From the NCBI RefSeq assembly GCF_900108565.1, contig NZ_LT629971.1:3286001-3350000 (forward strand): a stretch of 64,000 bases of DNA. The letters run 5' to 3'. This DNA comes from Mycolicibacterium rutilum. GTDB taxonomy: Bacteria > Actinomycetota > Actinomycetes > Mycobacteriales > Mycobacteriaceae. The position numbers and the translations under genes were made by a program. The notes under the pieces are model-generated. The model made no database searches. It saw only the letters and a program-made list of their open reading frames with translations, and was not told where the DNA came from. This document shows, piece by piece, positions 8,217 through 16,310 of the stretch (its first letter is position 1; every line of letters begins with the position of its first letter).

Positions 8217-9062
8217 ATGAGCCTGCTCACCATCAACAAGCTCACCGCATCGGTCGGCGCGGAGGTGACCGACGTCGACTCCGACGCGCTGGCTCACGAC
8301 GACGCGCTCGGGACGGCCGTGCTGGAAGCGTTGGAGGACAACGGTGTTCTGGTGTTCCCGGAGTTGCGGTCGACCCCGGAGGCCCAGGTGGCGTTCTGCC
8401 GGCGACTCGGCGAGATCGACCATTCATCCGACGGGCACCATCCGGTGGCGGGGATCTACCCGGTGACGCTCGACAAGTCGAAGAACGCCTCGGCGGATTA
8501 TCTGCGCGCCACCTTCGACTGGCACATCGACGGATGCACACCGACCAACGACGAGTGCCCGCAGAAGGCGACGGTGCTGTCGGCCAAGCAGGTCGCCGAG
8601 ACCGGCGGCGAGACCGAGTTCGCGAATTCCTATGCGGCCTATGAGGCGTTCAGCGACGAGGAGAAGGAACGTTTCGGGGCGCTGCGGGTCGTGCATTCGC
8701 TGGAGGCCTCGCAGCGCCGGGTTCACCCGGACCCGTCACCGGAGCTGGTGGCTCGATGGCGGTCGCGGCCGACCCACGAACATCCGCTGGTGTGGACGCA
8801 CCGCAGCGGCCGCAAGTCGCTGGTGCTCGGGGCGTCGGCGGACTACATCGTCGGCATGGACCTCGACGAGGGGCGCGCGCTGCTCGACGAGCTGCTGGAC
8901 CGCGCGACCCAGCCGGACCTGGTCTACAGCCACCGCTGGTCCGTCGGGGACACCGTGATCTGGGACAACAACGGCGTGCTGCACCGCGCCGCGCCGTATG
9001 ATCCCGACTCGCCCCGCGAGATGCTGCGGACCACCGTGCTCGGCGACGAGCCGATCCAATAG
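8217..9062 (+). CDS. TauD/TfdA-family Fe(II)/2-oxoglutarate dioxygenase
   Basis: This 281-residue protein has the facial triad of the family: H103-x-D105 in DWHIDG and the distal H256 in GVLHRAAPYDP, followed by the arginines of PREMLRTT that hold 2-oxoglutarate. It would hydroxylate or oxidatively cleave a C-O, C-N or C-S bonded substrate. A CAAGGAG site lies 10 nt before the ATG. It follows the small partner protein by 16 nt, so it is co-transcribed with Rieske copy 2 and gives this operon two different non-haem iron oxygenases. Confidence 0.9.
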   Translation: MSLLTINKLTASVGAEVTDVDSDALAHDDALGTAVLEALEDNGVLVFPELRSTPEAQVAFCRRLGEIDHSSDGHHPVAGIYPVTLDKSKNASADYLRATFDWHIDGCTPTNDECPQKATVLSAKQVAETGGETEFANSYAAYEAFSDEEKERFGALRVVHSLEASQRRVHPDPSPELVARWRSRPTHEHPLVWTHRSGRKSLVLGASADYIVGMDLDEGRALLDELLDRATQPDLVYSHRWSVGDTVIWDNNGVLHRAAPYDPDSPREMLRTTVLGDEPIQ

Positions 9063-9133
9063 CAGCGCTAGGCGACCGCACAGCACGCTCGTTGACGTCG
9101 CCGTGCCACTATGGAAATCTGATACCCACATAT

Positions 9134-9148
9134 GAGAATCACATTCTC
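9134..9148. promoter_or_regulatory. operator GAGAATCACATTCTC (perfect site 1)
   Basis: This is a perfect 6-3-6 inverted repeat 34 nt upstream of the P450 start at 9182. The same palindrome with a different 3-nt spacer occurs at 24714 and 63448, each upstream of a pathway gene. It is probably bound by one dimeric regulator, likely of TetR type from its size; the protein is not identified. Confidence 0.75.
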
Positions 9149-9181
9149 TCAGCGTGTGAGTTCGTCGAAACGGAGGGCCGC

Positions 9182-10477
9182 ATGGCCGAAGACCTCGCCG
9201 AGGACAAGACGAAGGTCGACTTCTTCCGGGACGGGCGTCTGACCGACGACCCGTACCCGTTCTACGAGGCGCTGCGCAACAAATGCCCGGTCAGCCGCGA
9301 GGACCACTACGGCGTGACGATGGTGACCGGCTGGCAGGAGGCCGTCGACGTCTACAACGACGCGGAGACGTTCTCGTCGTGCATCTCGGTGACCGGGCCG
9401 TTCCCGGGGTTTCCGGTCCCGCTCGAAGGTGACGACGTCACCGATCTGATCGTCGAGCACCGCGACGAGATCCCGTTCAGCGACCAGCTGCCGACGCTGG
9501 ATCCGCCGACCCACACCAACCACCGCGCCCTGCTGATGCGGCTGATCACACCGAAGCGCCTCAAGGAGAACGAGGACGCGATGTGGCAGCTCGCCGACGA
9601 CATCCTCGACGACTTCCTCGCGTCGGGGCAGGGCGAGTTCATCAGCGGGTTCGCCGCCCCGTTCACGCTGCGGGTGATCGCCGACCTGCTCGGGGTGCCC
9701 GAGGAGGACCGCCCCGAACTGCTCGAGCGCCTGGCCAAAGGCACACACGGCGGCGGGCTGGGCAACGCCGACAAGACACTGACGAAGACGCCGCTGGAGT
9801 ACCTCTACGACGTCTTCGCCGAGTACGTCGAAGACCGTCGGCGCGAACCGCGCGACGACGTGCTGACCGGGCTGGCCACCGCGACGTTCCCGGACGGGAC
9901 GGTGCCCGAGGTCGCCGACGTCGTGCGGGTCGCCACCAACGTGTTCTCCGCCGGGCAGGAAACCACCGTGCGACTGTTGAGCACCGCGCTGAAGGTGCTC
10001 GGCGACCGCCCCGACATCCAGCGCAAGCTGCGCGAGGACCGCAGCCTGCTGCCGAACTTCATCGAGGAGTGCCTGCGCATCGAGAGCCCGGTCAAGGGCG
10101 ACTTCCGGTTGTCGCGGGTGCCCACGACCGTCGGCGACCAGGCGCTCAGCGCCGGGTGCACCGTGATGGTGATCAACGGTGCGGCCAACCGCGATCCGCG
10201 GCGCTTCGAGGATCCCGACACCTTCGACCCCGAGCGCAAGAACGCCCGCCAGCACCTGGCGTTCGGGCGCGGCATCCACAGCTGCCCGGGTGCACCGCTG
10301 GCGCGGGCCGAGACACGCGTCGGGCTGGAGAGGCTGCTGGACCGCACCTCCGACATCCGGATCAGCGAGGCCCATCACGGCCCGGCCGGCGAGCGTCGCT
10401 ACAACTACATCCCGACCTACATCCTGCGGGGGCTGACCGAGTTGCACATCGAGTTCGACGTCGTGGGTGAGGCCTGA
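9182..10477 (+). CDS. cytochrome P450
   Basis: This 431-residue soluble P450 has the I-helix AGQETT, an ExxR helix in FIEECLRIESP and the haem loop FGRGIHSCPG with C368 as axial ligand. It would hydroxylate a hydrophobic substrate using electrons from the ferredoxin encoded next. The ATG at 9182 follows CGGAGGG; an in-frame upstream start at 9092 is rejected because it would put the operator at 9134 inside the gene. It resembles the P450 at 53907 (shared LTPKRLKENEDxMW and ILRGLTExxIEF). It is under the GAGAAT-N3-ATTCTC operator. Confidence 0.93.
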   Translation: MAEDLAEDKTKVDFFRDGRLTDDPYPFYEALRNKCPVSREDHYGVTMVTGWQEAVDVYNDAETFSSCISVTGPFPGFPVPLEGDDVTDLIVEHRDEIPFSDQLPTLDPPTHTNHRALLMRLITPKRLKENEDAMWQLADDILDDFLASGQGEFISGFAAPFTLRVIADLLGVPEEDRPELLERLAKGTHGGGLGNADKTLTKTPLEYLYDVFAEYVEDRRREPRDDVLTGLATATFPDGTVPEVADVVRVATNVFSAGQETTVRLLSTALKVLGDRPDIQRKLREDRSLLPNFIEECLRIESPVKGDFRLSRVPTTVGDQALSAGCTVMVINGAANRDPRRFEDPDTFDPERKNARQHLAFGRGIHSCPGAPLARAETRVGLERLLDRTSDIRISEAHHGPAGERRYNYIPTYILRGLTELHIEFDVVGEA

Positions 10478-10668
10478 TGAAGGTCACGGTCGACGAGGAT
10501 CGCTGCGCGGGCCACGGCATGTGCCTGACGCTGTGCCCCGAAGTGTTCGAACTCAACGACGACGGCTGGGCCGTCGCCAGCCCCGAAGAAGTGCCTGCGG
10601 AACTGGAATCCGCCGCGCGCGACGCGATCGCCAACTGCCCCGAACGCGCGATCCGCGAAATCGACTGA
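10477..10668 (+). CDS. single-cluster ferredoxin for P450
   Basis: This 63-residue ferredoxin has CAGHGMC at the N terminus, a middle LCPEVFEL and a C-terminal NCPERAI. This is the pattern of mycobacterial P450 ferredoxins that carry a [3Fe-4S] cluster with His in place of one Cys. Its ATG overlaps the P450 stop by one base, so the two proteins are made together and the ferredoxin very probably feeds that P450. The flavoprotein that reduces it is not adjacent. Confidence 0.93.
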   Translation: MKVTVDEDRCAGHGMCLTLCPEVFELNDDGWAVASPEEVPAELESAARDAIANCPERAIREID

Positions 10669-10684
10669 CCGACAAGGAGATCGA

Positions 10685-10972
10685 ATGGCCAAGGCGTACA
10701 TCCTCATCACCGAGGACATCAAGGACCCCGACGGCATGGCCGAGTACGGCAAGCTCGCGAGCCAGACGATGGCCAGCGCGACGCTGCTGGCGTTCGACCA
10801 GAAGGCCGAGGTGATCGAGGGCACGTGGCACGGCACGCAGACGGTGCTGCTCGAGTTCGAGTCCGAGGAAGCGGCCAAGCAGTGGTACTACTCCGACGAG
10901 TATCAGGCAGCCGCCAAGCTGCGCCAGGCCGCCGCCGACTGCAACGGCGTCATCCTGCACGGCCTGGGCTGA
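10685..10972 (+). CDS. DUF1330 protein
   Basis: This 95-residue protein has the ferredoxin-like alpha/beta dimeric fold expected of DUF1330: MAKAYILITEDIKDPDGMAEY, then VIEGTWHG and a final FESEEAAKQWYYSDEYQ helix. Family members are small dimeric barrels of mostly unknown activity, some near oxygenases. AAGGAGAT precedes the ATG. It is the last gene of the plus-strand run and is followed by a strong hairpin. A role as an intermediate-processing or accessory enzyme is an inference from position only. Confidence 0.85.
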   Translation: MAKAYILITEDIKDPDGMAEYGKLASQTMASATLLAFDQKAEVIEGTWHGTQTVLLEFESEEAAKQWYYSDEYQAAAKLRQAAADCNGVILHGLG

Positions 10973-10980
10973 CTTCTTCT

Positions 10981-11043
10981 CGCCGAAACCGACGCTTTGG
11001 CGGAAATTCAGTCGCAAAACCCGCCAAAACGTCGGTCTCGGCG
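10981..11043. terminator. bidirectional terminator-like hairpin
   Basis: Arms 10981-11003 and 11021-11043 pair over 23 bp with two mismatches around a 17-nt loop. The hairpin lies between two convergent genes and ends 5 nt before the stop of the minus-strand hydrolase. No long U-tract follows, as is usual in mycobacteria. Confidence 0.65.
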
Positions 11044-11048
11044 CAATT

Positions 11049-11825
11049 TCAAGCGGAGACCAGCGGGCCGGTCGGTGTCGTCGTGGTGGCGTGCACCAGT
11101 AGTTCGGCCAACTCGCGCGGCCGGCTCAGGAACGGCGAGTGCGACGCGTCGATGGTCAGTTGCTCGACGCCCAGCCGGCGGGTCACGGTGTCGGCCAGCC
11201 ACTGCGGCATCGACCGGTCCTGCAGGCAGCGGATGAAACTGCGCGGCAGATCGGCCGCCCAGAACCGCGGCACCGATACCGGGGTGACGGTGGTGTCGCC
11301 GAACCGCTCGGGGCCGAGTCGCTCGAACGCCCAGCGCGCGGTGTCCTCGTCGCAGTCGTGGTAGAAGTACCGCCAGGCACCGTCGAAGTCGGCGAACCAC
11401 ATCGCCCCGTCGTCGTCGAACTTCAGGTAGCTCAACATCTCTCCGACATCGGCGTCGAAATCCTCGCCGAGTTCCTCGTCGTCGCGCATCGCCATGGCCT
11501 CGGGATAGGTCCGGCCTTCGCGGGGCAGCGCGGCCGCCAGGTAGACGATGTGACGCACGAGTTCGGGGACGGCGTCAGCGGCCAGCGTCGCATCGAACCC
11601 GCCGCCGGAATGCCCCACGAGCACGCTCTTTTCGGTGCCGCCGGAGCGCAGGGCCTCGACGATCGCGTCGCGACGATTGGCCAGTGTCGATTCCTCGTCC
11701 ACGCGGGCGCCGTGACCGGGCAGGTCGACGGCCACGCTGTCGTGTCCCATCGCGGTCAGCTCGGCGATCGTCGGCTCCCAGCACCAGGCCGCGTGAAAAC
11801 CCCCGTGTACGAAGACGAACCGCAT
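11049..11825 (-). CDS. alpha/beta hydrolase
   Basis: This 258-residue protein has the oxyanion-hole strand FVHGGFHAAWCWEP, the nucleophile elbow GHSGG with S73, and a C-terminal catalytic histidine H229 in DASHSPF. It resembles small plant-type methylesterases and mycobacterial esterases. It would cleave an ester, thioester or C-C bond of a small hydrophobic substrate. It is the last gene of the long minus-strand operon, only 3 nt after the P450 at 11829, and ends in the shared hairpin. Confidence 0.88.
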   Translation of the reverse strand: MRFVFVHGGFHAAWCWEPTIAELTAMGHDSVAVDLPGHGARVDEESTLANRRDAIVEALRSGGTEKSVLVGHSGGGFDATLAADAVPELVRHIVYLAAALPREGRTYPEAMAMRDDEELGEDFDADVGEMLSYLKFDDDGAMWFADFDGAWRYFYHDCDEDTARWAFERLGPERFGDTTVTPVSVPRFWAADLPRSFIRCLQDRSMPQWLADTVTRRLGVEQLTIDASHSPFLSRPRELAELLVHATTTTPTGPLVSA

Positions 11826-11828
11826 CGG

Positions 11829-13031
11829 CTACAGCACGCGCACCGGGACGTGCGACCATCCCGCGACGTTCTGCATCACGACCCGCCGGCAGTCATCCCA
11901 CAACACCTCGTAGTGCGGGATCAGATCGAGCAGCCGCTCCAGCGCGATCGCCGTCTCCATCCGGGCCAGCGCCGCGCCCAGACAACTGTGCACGCCGTAC
12001 CCGAAGCCGAGGTTCTGCGCCTCGGTGCGGTTGCGGTCGATGTCGAAGGTGTCCGGGTCGGTGAACGCCTCGGGATCGCGGTGCGCCGACGCCTGCAGCA
12101 GGAACACCGGCTTGCCCTCGGGGATCGTCACGCCGTGCAACTCGACGTCACGCATCGACCGTCGCACGTTGTAGTGCACGGGCGGCTCGTAGCGCAGTAA
12201 CTCCTCGACCGCGGCCGGAATCTTGCTGCGGTCGTCGAGCAGCTTCTGCCACTGTTCGGGATGCCGGGCGAACGTCACCGCGGCGTTGCCGACCAGCTTG
12301 GTGACGGTCTCCGCGCCGGCGCCGCCCAGAAGCGTTGCGAAACCGGCGATCTCGAAGTCGTCGAGGGACTCCAGTTCACCGTCCTCGCGGGTGATCTCCG
12401 CGGCCACCAGGCGGCTGAACATGTCGTCCTGCGGATTGGCGCGTCGGTCCTGGATCAGCTGGAAGTACAGACCCATCGCTTCGGCGACGGCCTGCATGCC
12501 CTCCTCGGACATGTCGATCTGGCCGGGCTCGCGGTGCAGCGACTTGTCCACCCATTCGCGGACCTGCTGGCGGTATTCCTCTGGCACGCCGAGCATCTGG
12601 GTGATCACTTCGACCGGGAAGAACGCGGAGAAGTCGGCGACGACGTCGAAGTGCTGCGGGTCGGCCGCCGAGATGTAGCGGTCGATGGTCGCGGTCACCA
12701 TCGGCCGCATCGCCTCGATCGCGCGCGGCGTGAACACCTTGTTCACCAGGCTGCGCATGTGCCGGTGCTCCGGCGGGTCCATCAGGATGATCATCTTCGC
12801 GGGCATCGGCTCATCGGAGCGCACGGTCGCCAGGTCCAGACCGTACGCCGACGAGTACGTGGCGAAGTCCTTGTAGGCCGCCGCGACGTCCTCATGGCGC
12901 GACAACGCGTAGAAGTCGTGTTCCTCGTTGTAGTAGACCGGGGCTTCCTCGCGCAGGCGCCGGTAGATCTCCCACGGCCCGTCGAAGTACTCCTTCGAGA
13001 ACGGATCGAAGACGAGTTCGGCTGTGGTCAT
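11829..13031 (-). CDS. cytochrome P450
   Basis: This 400-residue P450 has the I-helix GGAGAETVT, the ExxR helix in [10 protein letters not shown] and the haem loop [10 protein letters not shown] with C350. The ATG at 13031 overlaps the ferredoxin stop by 4 nt and begins with [16 protein letters not shown], matching the paralogue at 13257 (LVFNPVSQEYF). A longer frame to 13178 would overlap the ferredoxin and is rejected. The two P450s flank one ferredoxin and probably share it. They arose by duplication and may hydroxylate successive positions. Confidence 0.93.
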   Translation of the reverse strand: MTTAELVFDPFSKEYFDGPWEIYRRLREEAPVYYNEEHDFYALSRHEDVAAAYKDFATYSSAYGLDLATVRSDEPMPAKMIILMDPPEHRHMRSLVNKVFTPRAIEAMRPMVTATIDRYISAADPQHFDVVADFSAFFPVEVITQMLGVPEEYRQQVREWVDKSLHREPGQIDMSEEGMQAVAEAMGLYFQLIQDRRANPQDDMFSRLVAAEITREDGELESLDDFEIAGFATLLGGAGAETVTKLVGNAAVTFARHPEQWQKLLDDRSKIPAAVEELLRYEPPVHYNVRRSMRDVELHGVTIPEGKPVFLLQASAHRDPEAFTDPDTFDIDRNRTEAQNLGFGYGVHSCLGAALARMETAIALERLLDLIPHYEVLWDDCRRVVMQNVAGWSHVPVRVL

Positions 13032-13228
13032 GCGTCTTCGATCGAGATGGCCTGGCGGGGGCACTGCCGCACAGCTTCCCGGACCTGGTTCTCGTTCTCC
13101 GGTGTCACTTCCTCCTGCAGCACGTGCAGGTAGTCCTGCTCGTCGAGGTCGAACACCTCCGGGATGATGCCCATGCACACCCCGTTGCTCTCACACAGTC
13201 CGAAGTCGACAACGATTTTCTTGGTCAT
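13028..13228 (-). CDS. single-cluster ferredoxin for P450
   Basis: This 66-residue ferredoxin has CESNGVC, then IIPEVFDLDE and QCPRQAI at the C terminus. The position that is His or Cys in most of these proteins is Asn in CxxNxxC, which may tune the redox potential of a [3Fe-4S] cluster. It overlaps the P450 at 11829 by 4 nt and follows the P450 at 13257 through a 28-nt linker that is itself a tiny open frame. Confidence 0.92.
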   Translation of the reverse strand: MTKKIVVDFGLCESNGVCMGIIPEVFDLDEQDYLHVLQEEVTPENENQVREAVRQCPRQAISIEDA

Positions 13229-13260
13229 GCGCGATCCCGCTCCGCTCCTCGCTGGGTCAC
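13225..13260 (-). repeat. MIRU-like linker: 36-nt mini-frame joining two genes
   Basis: The linker between the P450 stop and the ferredoxin start is a complete 11-codon frame plus stop. Its GTG overlaps the P450 stop (GTGA) and its TGA overlaps the ferredoxin start (ATGA). It contains a purine-rich GAGGAGCGGAG that can act as a ribosome site. The size and double overlap match each unit of the repeat at 15372, so the two linkers may be related elements. Confidence 0.5.
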
Positions 13261-14459
13261 CGCAGCACCTTCACCGGGACATGGTGGTAGCCGGCGACGT
13301 TCTGCATCGTCACCCGCTGCAGACCGTCGAAATCCACCTCGTAGCGCGGCATGAAGTCCAGCAGGTGTTCCAGCGCGATCGCGCTCTCCATCCGCGCCAG
13401 CGCCGCGCCCAGGCAACTGTGGATGCCGTAGCCGAGGCCGAGGTTCTGCGACTGGGTGCGGTCGCGGGTGATGTCGAAGGTCTCGGCGTCGTCGAATGCG
13501 CGCGGGTCCCGGTTGGCGGCGGCGCCCATCAGGAACACCGGCTTGTGCGCGGGCACGGTTCCGCTGGGCAGCTCGACGTCCTTGAGGCTGTAGCGCACGT
13601 TGTACTGCACGGGGCCGACGTAGCGCAGCAACTCCTCGACCGCGGCCGGGATCAGGCTGCGGTCGTCGAGCAGCATCTGCCACTGCTCGGGGTGCTGGGC
13701 GAACACCACGACCGCACTGCCGACCAGCTTGGTGACCGTCTCCGCGCCCGCGCCGCCGAGAAGCGTTGCGAACCCGGTGATCTCGATATCGTCCAGCTGG
13801 CGCAGGTTGCCCTCGCCGTCGGGGATCTCCGCGGCGATCAGCCTGCTGATCATGTCGTCCTGCGGGTTCTGCCGCCGCTCCTGCACCAGGCTGTAGTAGT
13901 ACATGCCGGAGTCGATGTTGGCCTGCATGTTCTTCTCGGACAGCTCGATCTGGCCGGGCAGCCGCTCCAGGCTGGTGTCGATCCAGTGCCGCACCTGCTG
14001 GCGGAAGTCCTCGGGCACCCCGGCCATCCGGGTGATCACCTCGACCGGGAACGGGCCCGAGAAGTCCTGCACCACGTCGAAGTTGTCGGGGTCGGCCTTG
14101 GACAGGTAGTGCTCGACGGTTTCGATCACGGTCTCGCGCTGCGACTGGATGGCGCGCGGGGTGAAGGCCTTGTTGAGCAGGCTGCGCATGTGCCGGTGGT
14201 CGGGCGGGTCCATGAAGATGATCGACTTCTGCGGAACCTCGCCGGATCGCACCATCGCCAGGTCGCACCCGTAGGCCGACGAGAACGACTCGTAATCCTT
14301 GAACGCCGCTGCGACGTCGGCGTGCCGGGTCAGCGCGTAGAAGTCCTCTTCTTCGTCGTAGTAGATCGGCGCCTCGTCGCGCATCCGCTGGTAGATCTCG
14401 TACGGATTGTCGAAGTACTCCTGCGAAACCGGGTTGAACACGAGCTTGGGCTTGGTCAT
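13257..14459 (-). CDS. cytochrome P450
   Basis: This 400-residue paralogue of the P450 at 11829 has the I-helix [19 protein letters not shown] and the haem loop GYGIHSCLG with C349. An AGAGGAGATC ribosome site immediately precedes the ATG. It heads the P450-ferredoxin-P450-hydrolase portion of the minus-strand operon, and a 116-nt gap upstream contains an inverted repeat and a possible promoter. It would share the ferredoxin at 13028. The substrate is not identifiable from sequence. Confidence 0.93.
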   Translation of the reverse strand: MTKPKLVFNPVSQEYFDNPYEIYQRMRDEAPIYYDEEEDFYALTRHADVAAAFKDYESFSSAYGCDLAMVRSGEVPQKSIIFMDPPDHRHMRSLLNKAFTPRAIQSQRETVIETVEHYLSKADPDNFDVVQDFSGPFPVEVITRMAGVPEDFRQQVRHWIDTSLERLPGQIELSEKNMQANIDSGMYYYSLVQERRQNPQDDMISRLIAAEIPDGEGNLRQLDDIEITGFATLLGGAGAETVTKLVGSAVVVFAQHPEQWQMLLDDRSLIPAAVEELLRYVGPVQYNVRYSLKDVELPSGTVPAHKPVFLMGAAANRDPRAFDDAETFDITRDRTQSQNLGLGYGIHSCLGAALARMESAIALEHLLDFMPRYEVDFDGLQRVTMQNVAGYHHVPVKVLR

Positions 14460-14493
14460 GATCTCCTCTTTCGCGGCGGGCTGTCGACCGCTT

Positions 14494-14523
14494 CCGTTAC
14501 GTGAGGGCGCAATACTGTAACGG
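14494..14523 (-). promoter_or_regulatory. possible promoter with inverted repeat upstream of the P450 pair
   Basis: CCGTTAC (14494-14500) and GTAACGG (14517-14523) form a perfect inverted repeat with a 16-nt spacer. On the minus strand TACAGT, overlapping the distal arm, fits a -10 box about 50 nt before the P450 ATG. This would allow the P450 part of the operon to be expressed separately. Confidence 0.4.
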
Positions 14524-14575
14524 CCCTAGTATGCCTCACCAGGTGCCTCCGGGTAAGGGGAATCGCCGCCGTGCA

Positions 14576-15367
14576 TCAGCCGATTCCGGCATCGATGACC
14601 TGGTCGAGCAATCCCAGCGTGCTGCCCAGTTCGGCGGCGGTGCGGCGGACCACCTCGACGTCCTTGCCGATGAACTCGCCGACGTCGGCGACGAACGCCC
14701 CCACCGAGCCGCGGGCGGCGACGAACTCCCCGACCCGGCTGGCGCCGCTGCCGTGCAGCACCGACGTCAGCAGCTTCGCCTCGTCGACGCCGAGACGGGC
14801 GCCCAGGTCGACCGCGGTGCGCAGCAGCCCGATCTGCGCGGCGAACAGGCTGTTGTTGACGAGCTTCACCGCCTGCCCCGCACCCAGCGCGCCGACGTGC
14901 AGGATCGGCTCGCCATAGCTCGCCAGCACCGGCCGCACCGTGTCGACCGCGTCGTCGGTGCCGCCGACGAACAGCGTCACCGACCCGGCCGCGATGTTGT
15001 GCGGCCCGCCGCTGACCGGCGCGTCGATCACGTCGATGTCGGTGAACTTCGCCGCGATCTCGCGCGCCGTGGCCGGGCTGCCGGTGGTGTGCAGCACCAG
15101 CGTCGCTCCCGGTCGCATCGCGGCCGCGACGCCGTCGGCCAGGCAGACCTGCTGGACCTGCTCGTCGGTGAACACGCAGACGATCACGACGTCGGCGCCC
15201 TCGGCGACGTCGGTCGCGTGCGGCACGGGGTGGGCGCCGAGGTCGCGCATCGCTGCGCAGCGTTCGTCGGTTCTGCCGAGCACCCGGACCTGATGGCCGT
15301 GCTCGACGAGGCGGCGCACCATCGGCGCGCCCATGCGGCCCGCCCCGATGAAGCCGACAGCGGTCAC
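14576..15367 (-). CDS. 3-hydroxyisobutyrate-dehydrogenase-family oxidoreductase
   Basis: This 263-residue protein has the N-terminal NAD(P) motif VGFIGAGRMGAPM, the substrate motif DAPVSGG and the catalytic lysine K168 in GAGQAVKLVNN. It would oxidise a beta-hydroxy acid or a similar secondary alcohol. The GTG at 15367 is preferred: AGAAGG lies just upstream and the start overlaps the last mini-frame of the 32-bp repeats. TTG 15391 would put the repeat inside the protein. It is a paralogue of the next upstream gene, from which the repeat array separates it. Confidence 0.88.
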   Translation of the reverse strand: MTAVGFIGAGRMGAPMVRRLVEHGHQVRVLGRTDERCAAMRDLGAHPVPHATDVAEGADVVIVCVFTDEQVQQVCLADGVAAAMRPGATLVLHTTGSPATAREIAAKFTDIDVIDAPVSGGPHNIAAGSVTLFVGGTDDAVDTVRPVLASYGEPILHVGALGAGQAVKLVNNSLFAAQIGLLRTAVDLGARLGVDEAKLLTSVLHGSGASRVGEFVAARGSVGAFVADVGEFIGKDVEVVRRTAAELGSTLGLLDQVIDAGIG

Positions 15368-15371
15368 CGGT

Positions 15372-15497
15372 GCCTTCTGCTCTTCGCGCAAGCGCTCATC
15401 GGCGCCTTCTGCTCTTCGCGCAAGCGCTCATCGGCGCCTTCTGCTCTTCGCGCAAGCGCTCATCGGCGCCTTCTGCTCTTCGCGCAAGCGCTCATCG
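15372..15497 (-). repeat. four tandem 32-bp repeats made of overlapping mini-frames (MIRU-like)
   Basis: Three perfect 32-bp units begin at 15372, 15404 and 15436, and a fourth of 30 matching bp begins at 15468. On the minus strand each unit forms an 11-codon frame (15460-15495, 15428-15463, 15396-15431 and 15364-15399) that overlaps the next by ATGA. The first overlaps the stop of the upstream dehydrogenase and the last overlaps the GTG of the downstream one. Each unit carries GAAGAGCAGAAGG, a usable ribosome site. This matches the organisation of mycobacterial interspersed repetitive units, and copy number may vary between strains. Confidence 0.85.
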
Positions 15498-16310
15498 CGG
15501 ATGCTCCATGTCGGCCAGCGCCGTGTCGGCGACGGTGAACACCGTTCCTTCCGGTACGGACCCGGCCGCGGCGATGCTGGCGGCGTGCCGAACGTCCTTC
15601 TGCAGCAGGGCGCCGGCGATCGGGGCGAGGCCCTCGACGGTGCCGCCGAACATCGCGATGCTGCCCAGCGCCTTGCTGGTCGCCGAACCGCCGTTGAGCA
15701 CCTCGGCGAGCCGGACTCGCGGAATGCCGAGCGCCTCGCCGAGGTCCAGGGTGCTCAGCGCGGCGCCCAGGTTCGCGGTGAACAGCAGGTTGTTGAGGAT
15801 CTTGGTGACCTGGCCGCTGCCCAGCGGACCGAGGTGCACGATCGGGTCGGCGTACGTCGCGAACACCGGCCGGCAGCGCTCGACGACCTCGTCGTCGCCG
15901 CCGATCATGACCAGCAGCTTGCCTTCCTCCACGGCCGGGCCGCCGCCGCTGACCGGCGCATCGATGACCGAGACACCCCGTTCGGCGGCGGTCGCGGCGA
16001 TCTCCCGGCAGGTGTCGGGATGCACCGTGCTGTGGATGGCGACGATCCCGCCCGGCGCCAGCCCGGCGAGCACCCCGCTGTCCCCGTTGAGCACCTCGCG
16101 CACATCGTCGTCGCCGACCACGCACAGGCAGACCAGGTCACTGGCCGCGGCCAACTCGGCGGGCGTGCCCGCGGTCTTGGCGGCCGTGCCGGCGTACGGC
16201 TCGAGGCTCGCGGCGCGCCGAGCCCACAGCGTGGTCTCGAACCCGCCCTCGACGATCCGCCGCGCCATCGGGCCGCCCTGGCTGCCCAATCCGATGAATC
16301 CGACCCGCAT
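15492..16310 (-). CDS. 3-hydroxyisobutyrate-dehydrogenase-family oxidoreductase (paralogue)
   Basis: This 272-residue protein has VGFIGLGSQGGPM (Q in place of the usual M in GxxGxMG), DAPVSGGGP and K170 in GSGQVTKILNN. It is a diverged paralogue of the next gene, suggesting two related beta-hydroxyacyl or hydroxy-acid steps. Its ATG shares a base with the stop of the hydrolase at 16310, and its stop overlaps the first mini-frame of the repeat array, so translation can be continuous across the linker. Confidence 0.87.
   Translation of the reverse strand: MRVGFIGLGSQGGPMARRIVEGGFETTLWARRAASLEPYAGTAAKTAGTPAELAAASDLVCLCVVGDDDVREVLNGDSGVLAGLAPGGIVAIHSTVHPDTCREIAATAAERGVSVIDAPVSGGGPAVEEGKLLVMIGGDDEVVERCRPVFATYADPIVHLGPLGSGQVTKILNNLLFTANLGAALSTLDLGEALGIPRVRLAEVLNGGSATSKALGSIAMFGGTVEGLAPIAGALLQKDVRHAASIAAAGSVPEGTVFTVADTALADMEHPR

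Noticed and set aside
15372..15497. CRISPR array
   Set aside because: The four 32-bp repeats are contiguous without spacers and form overlapping coding units.
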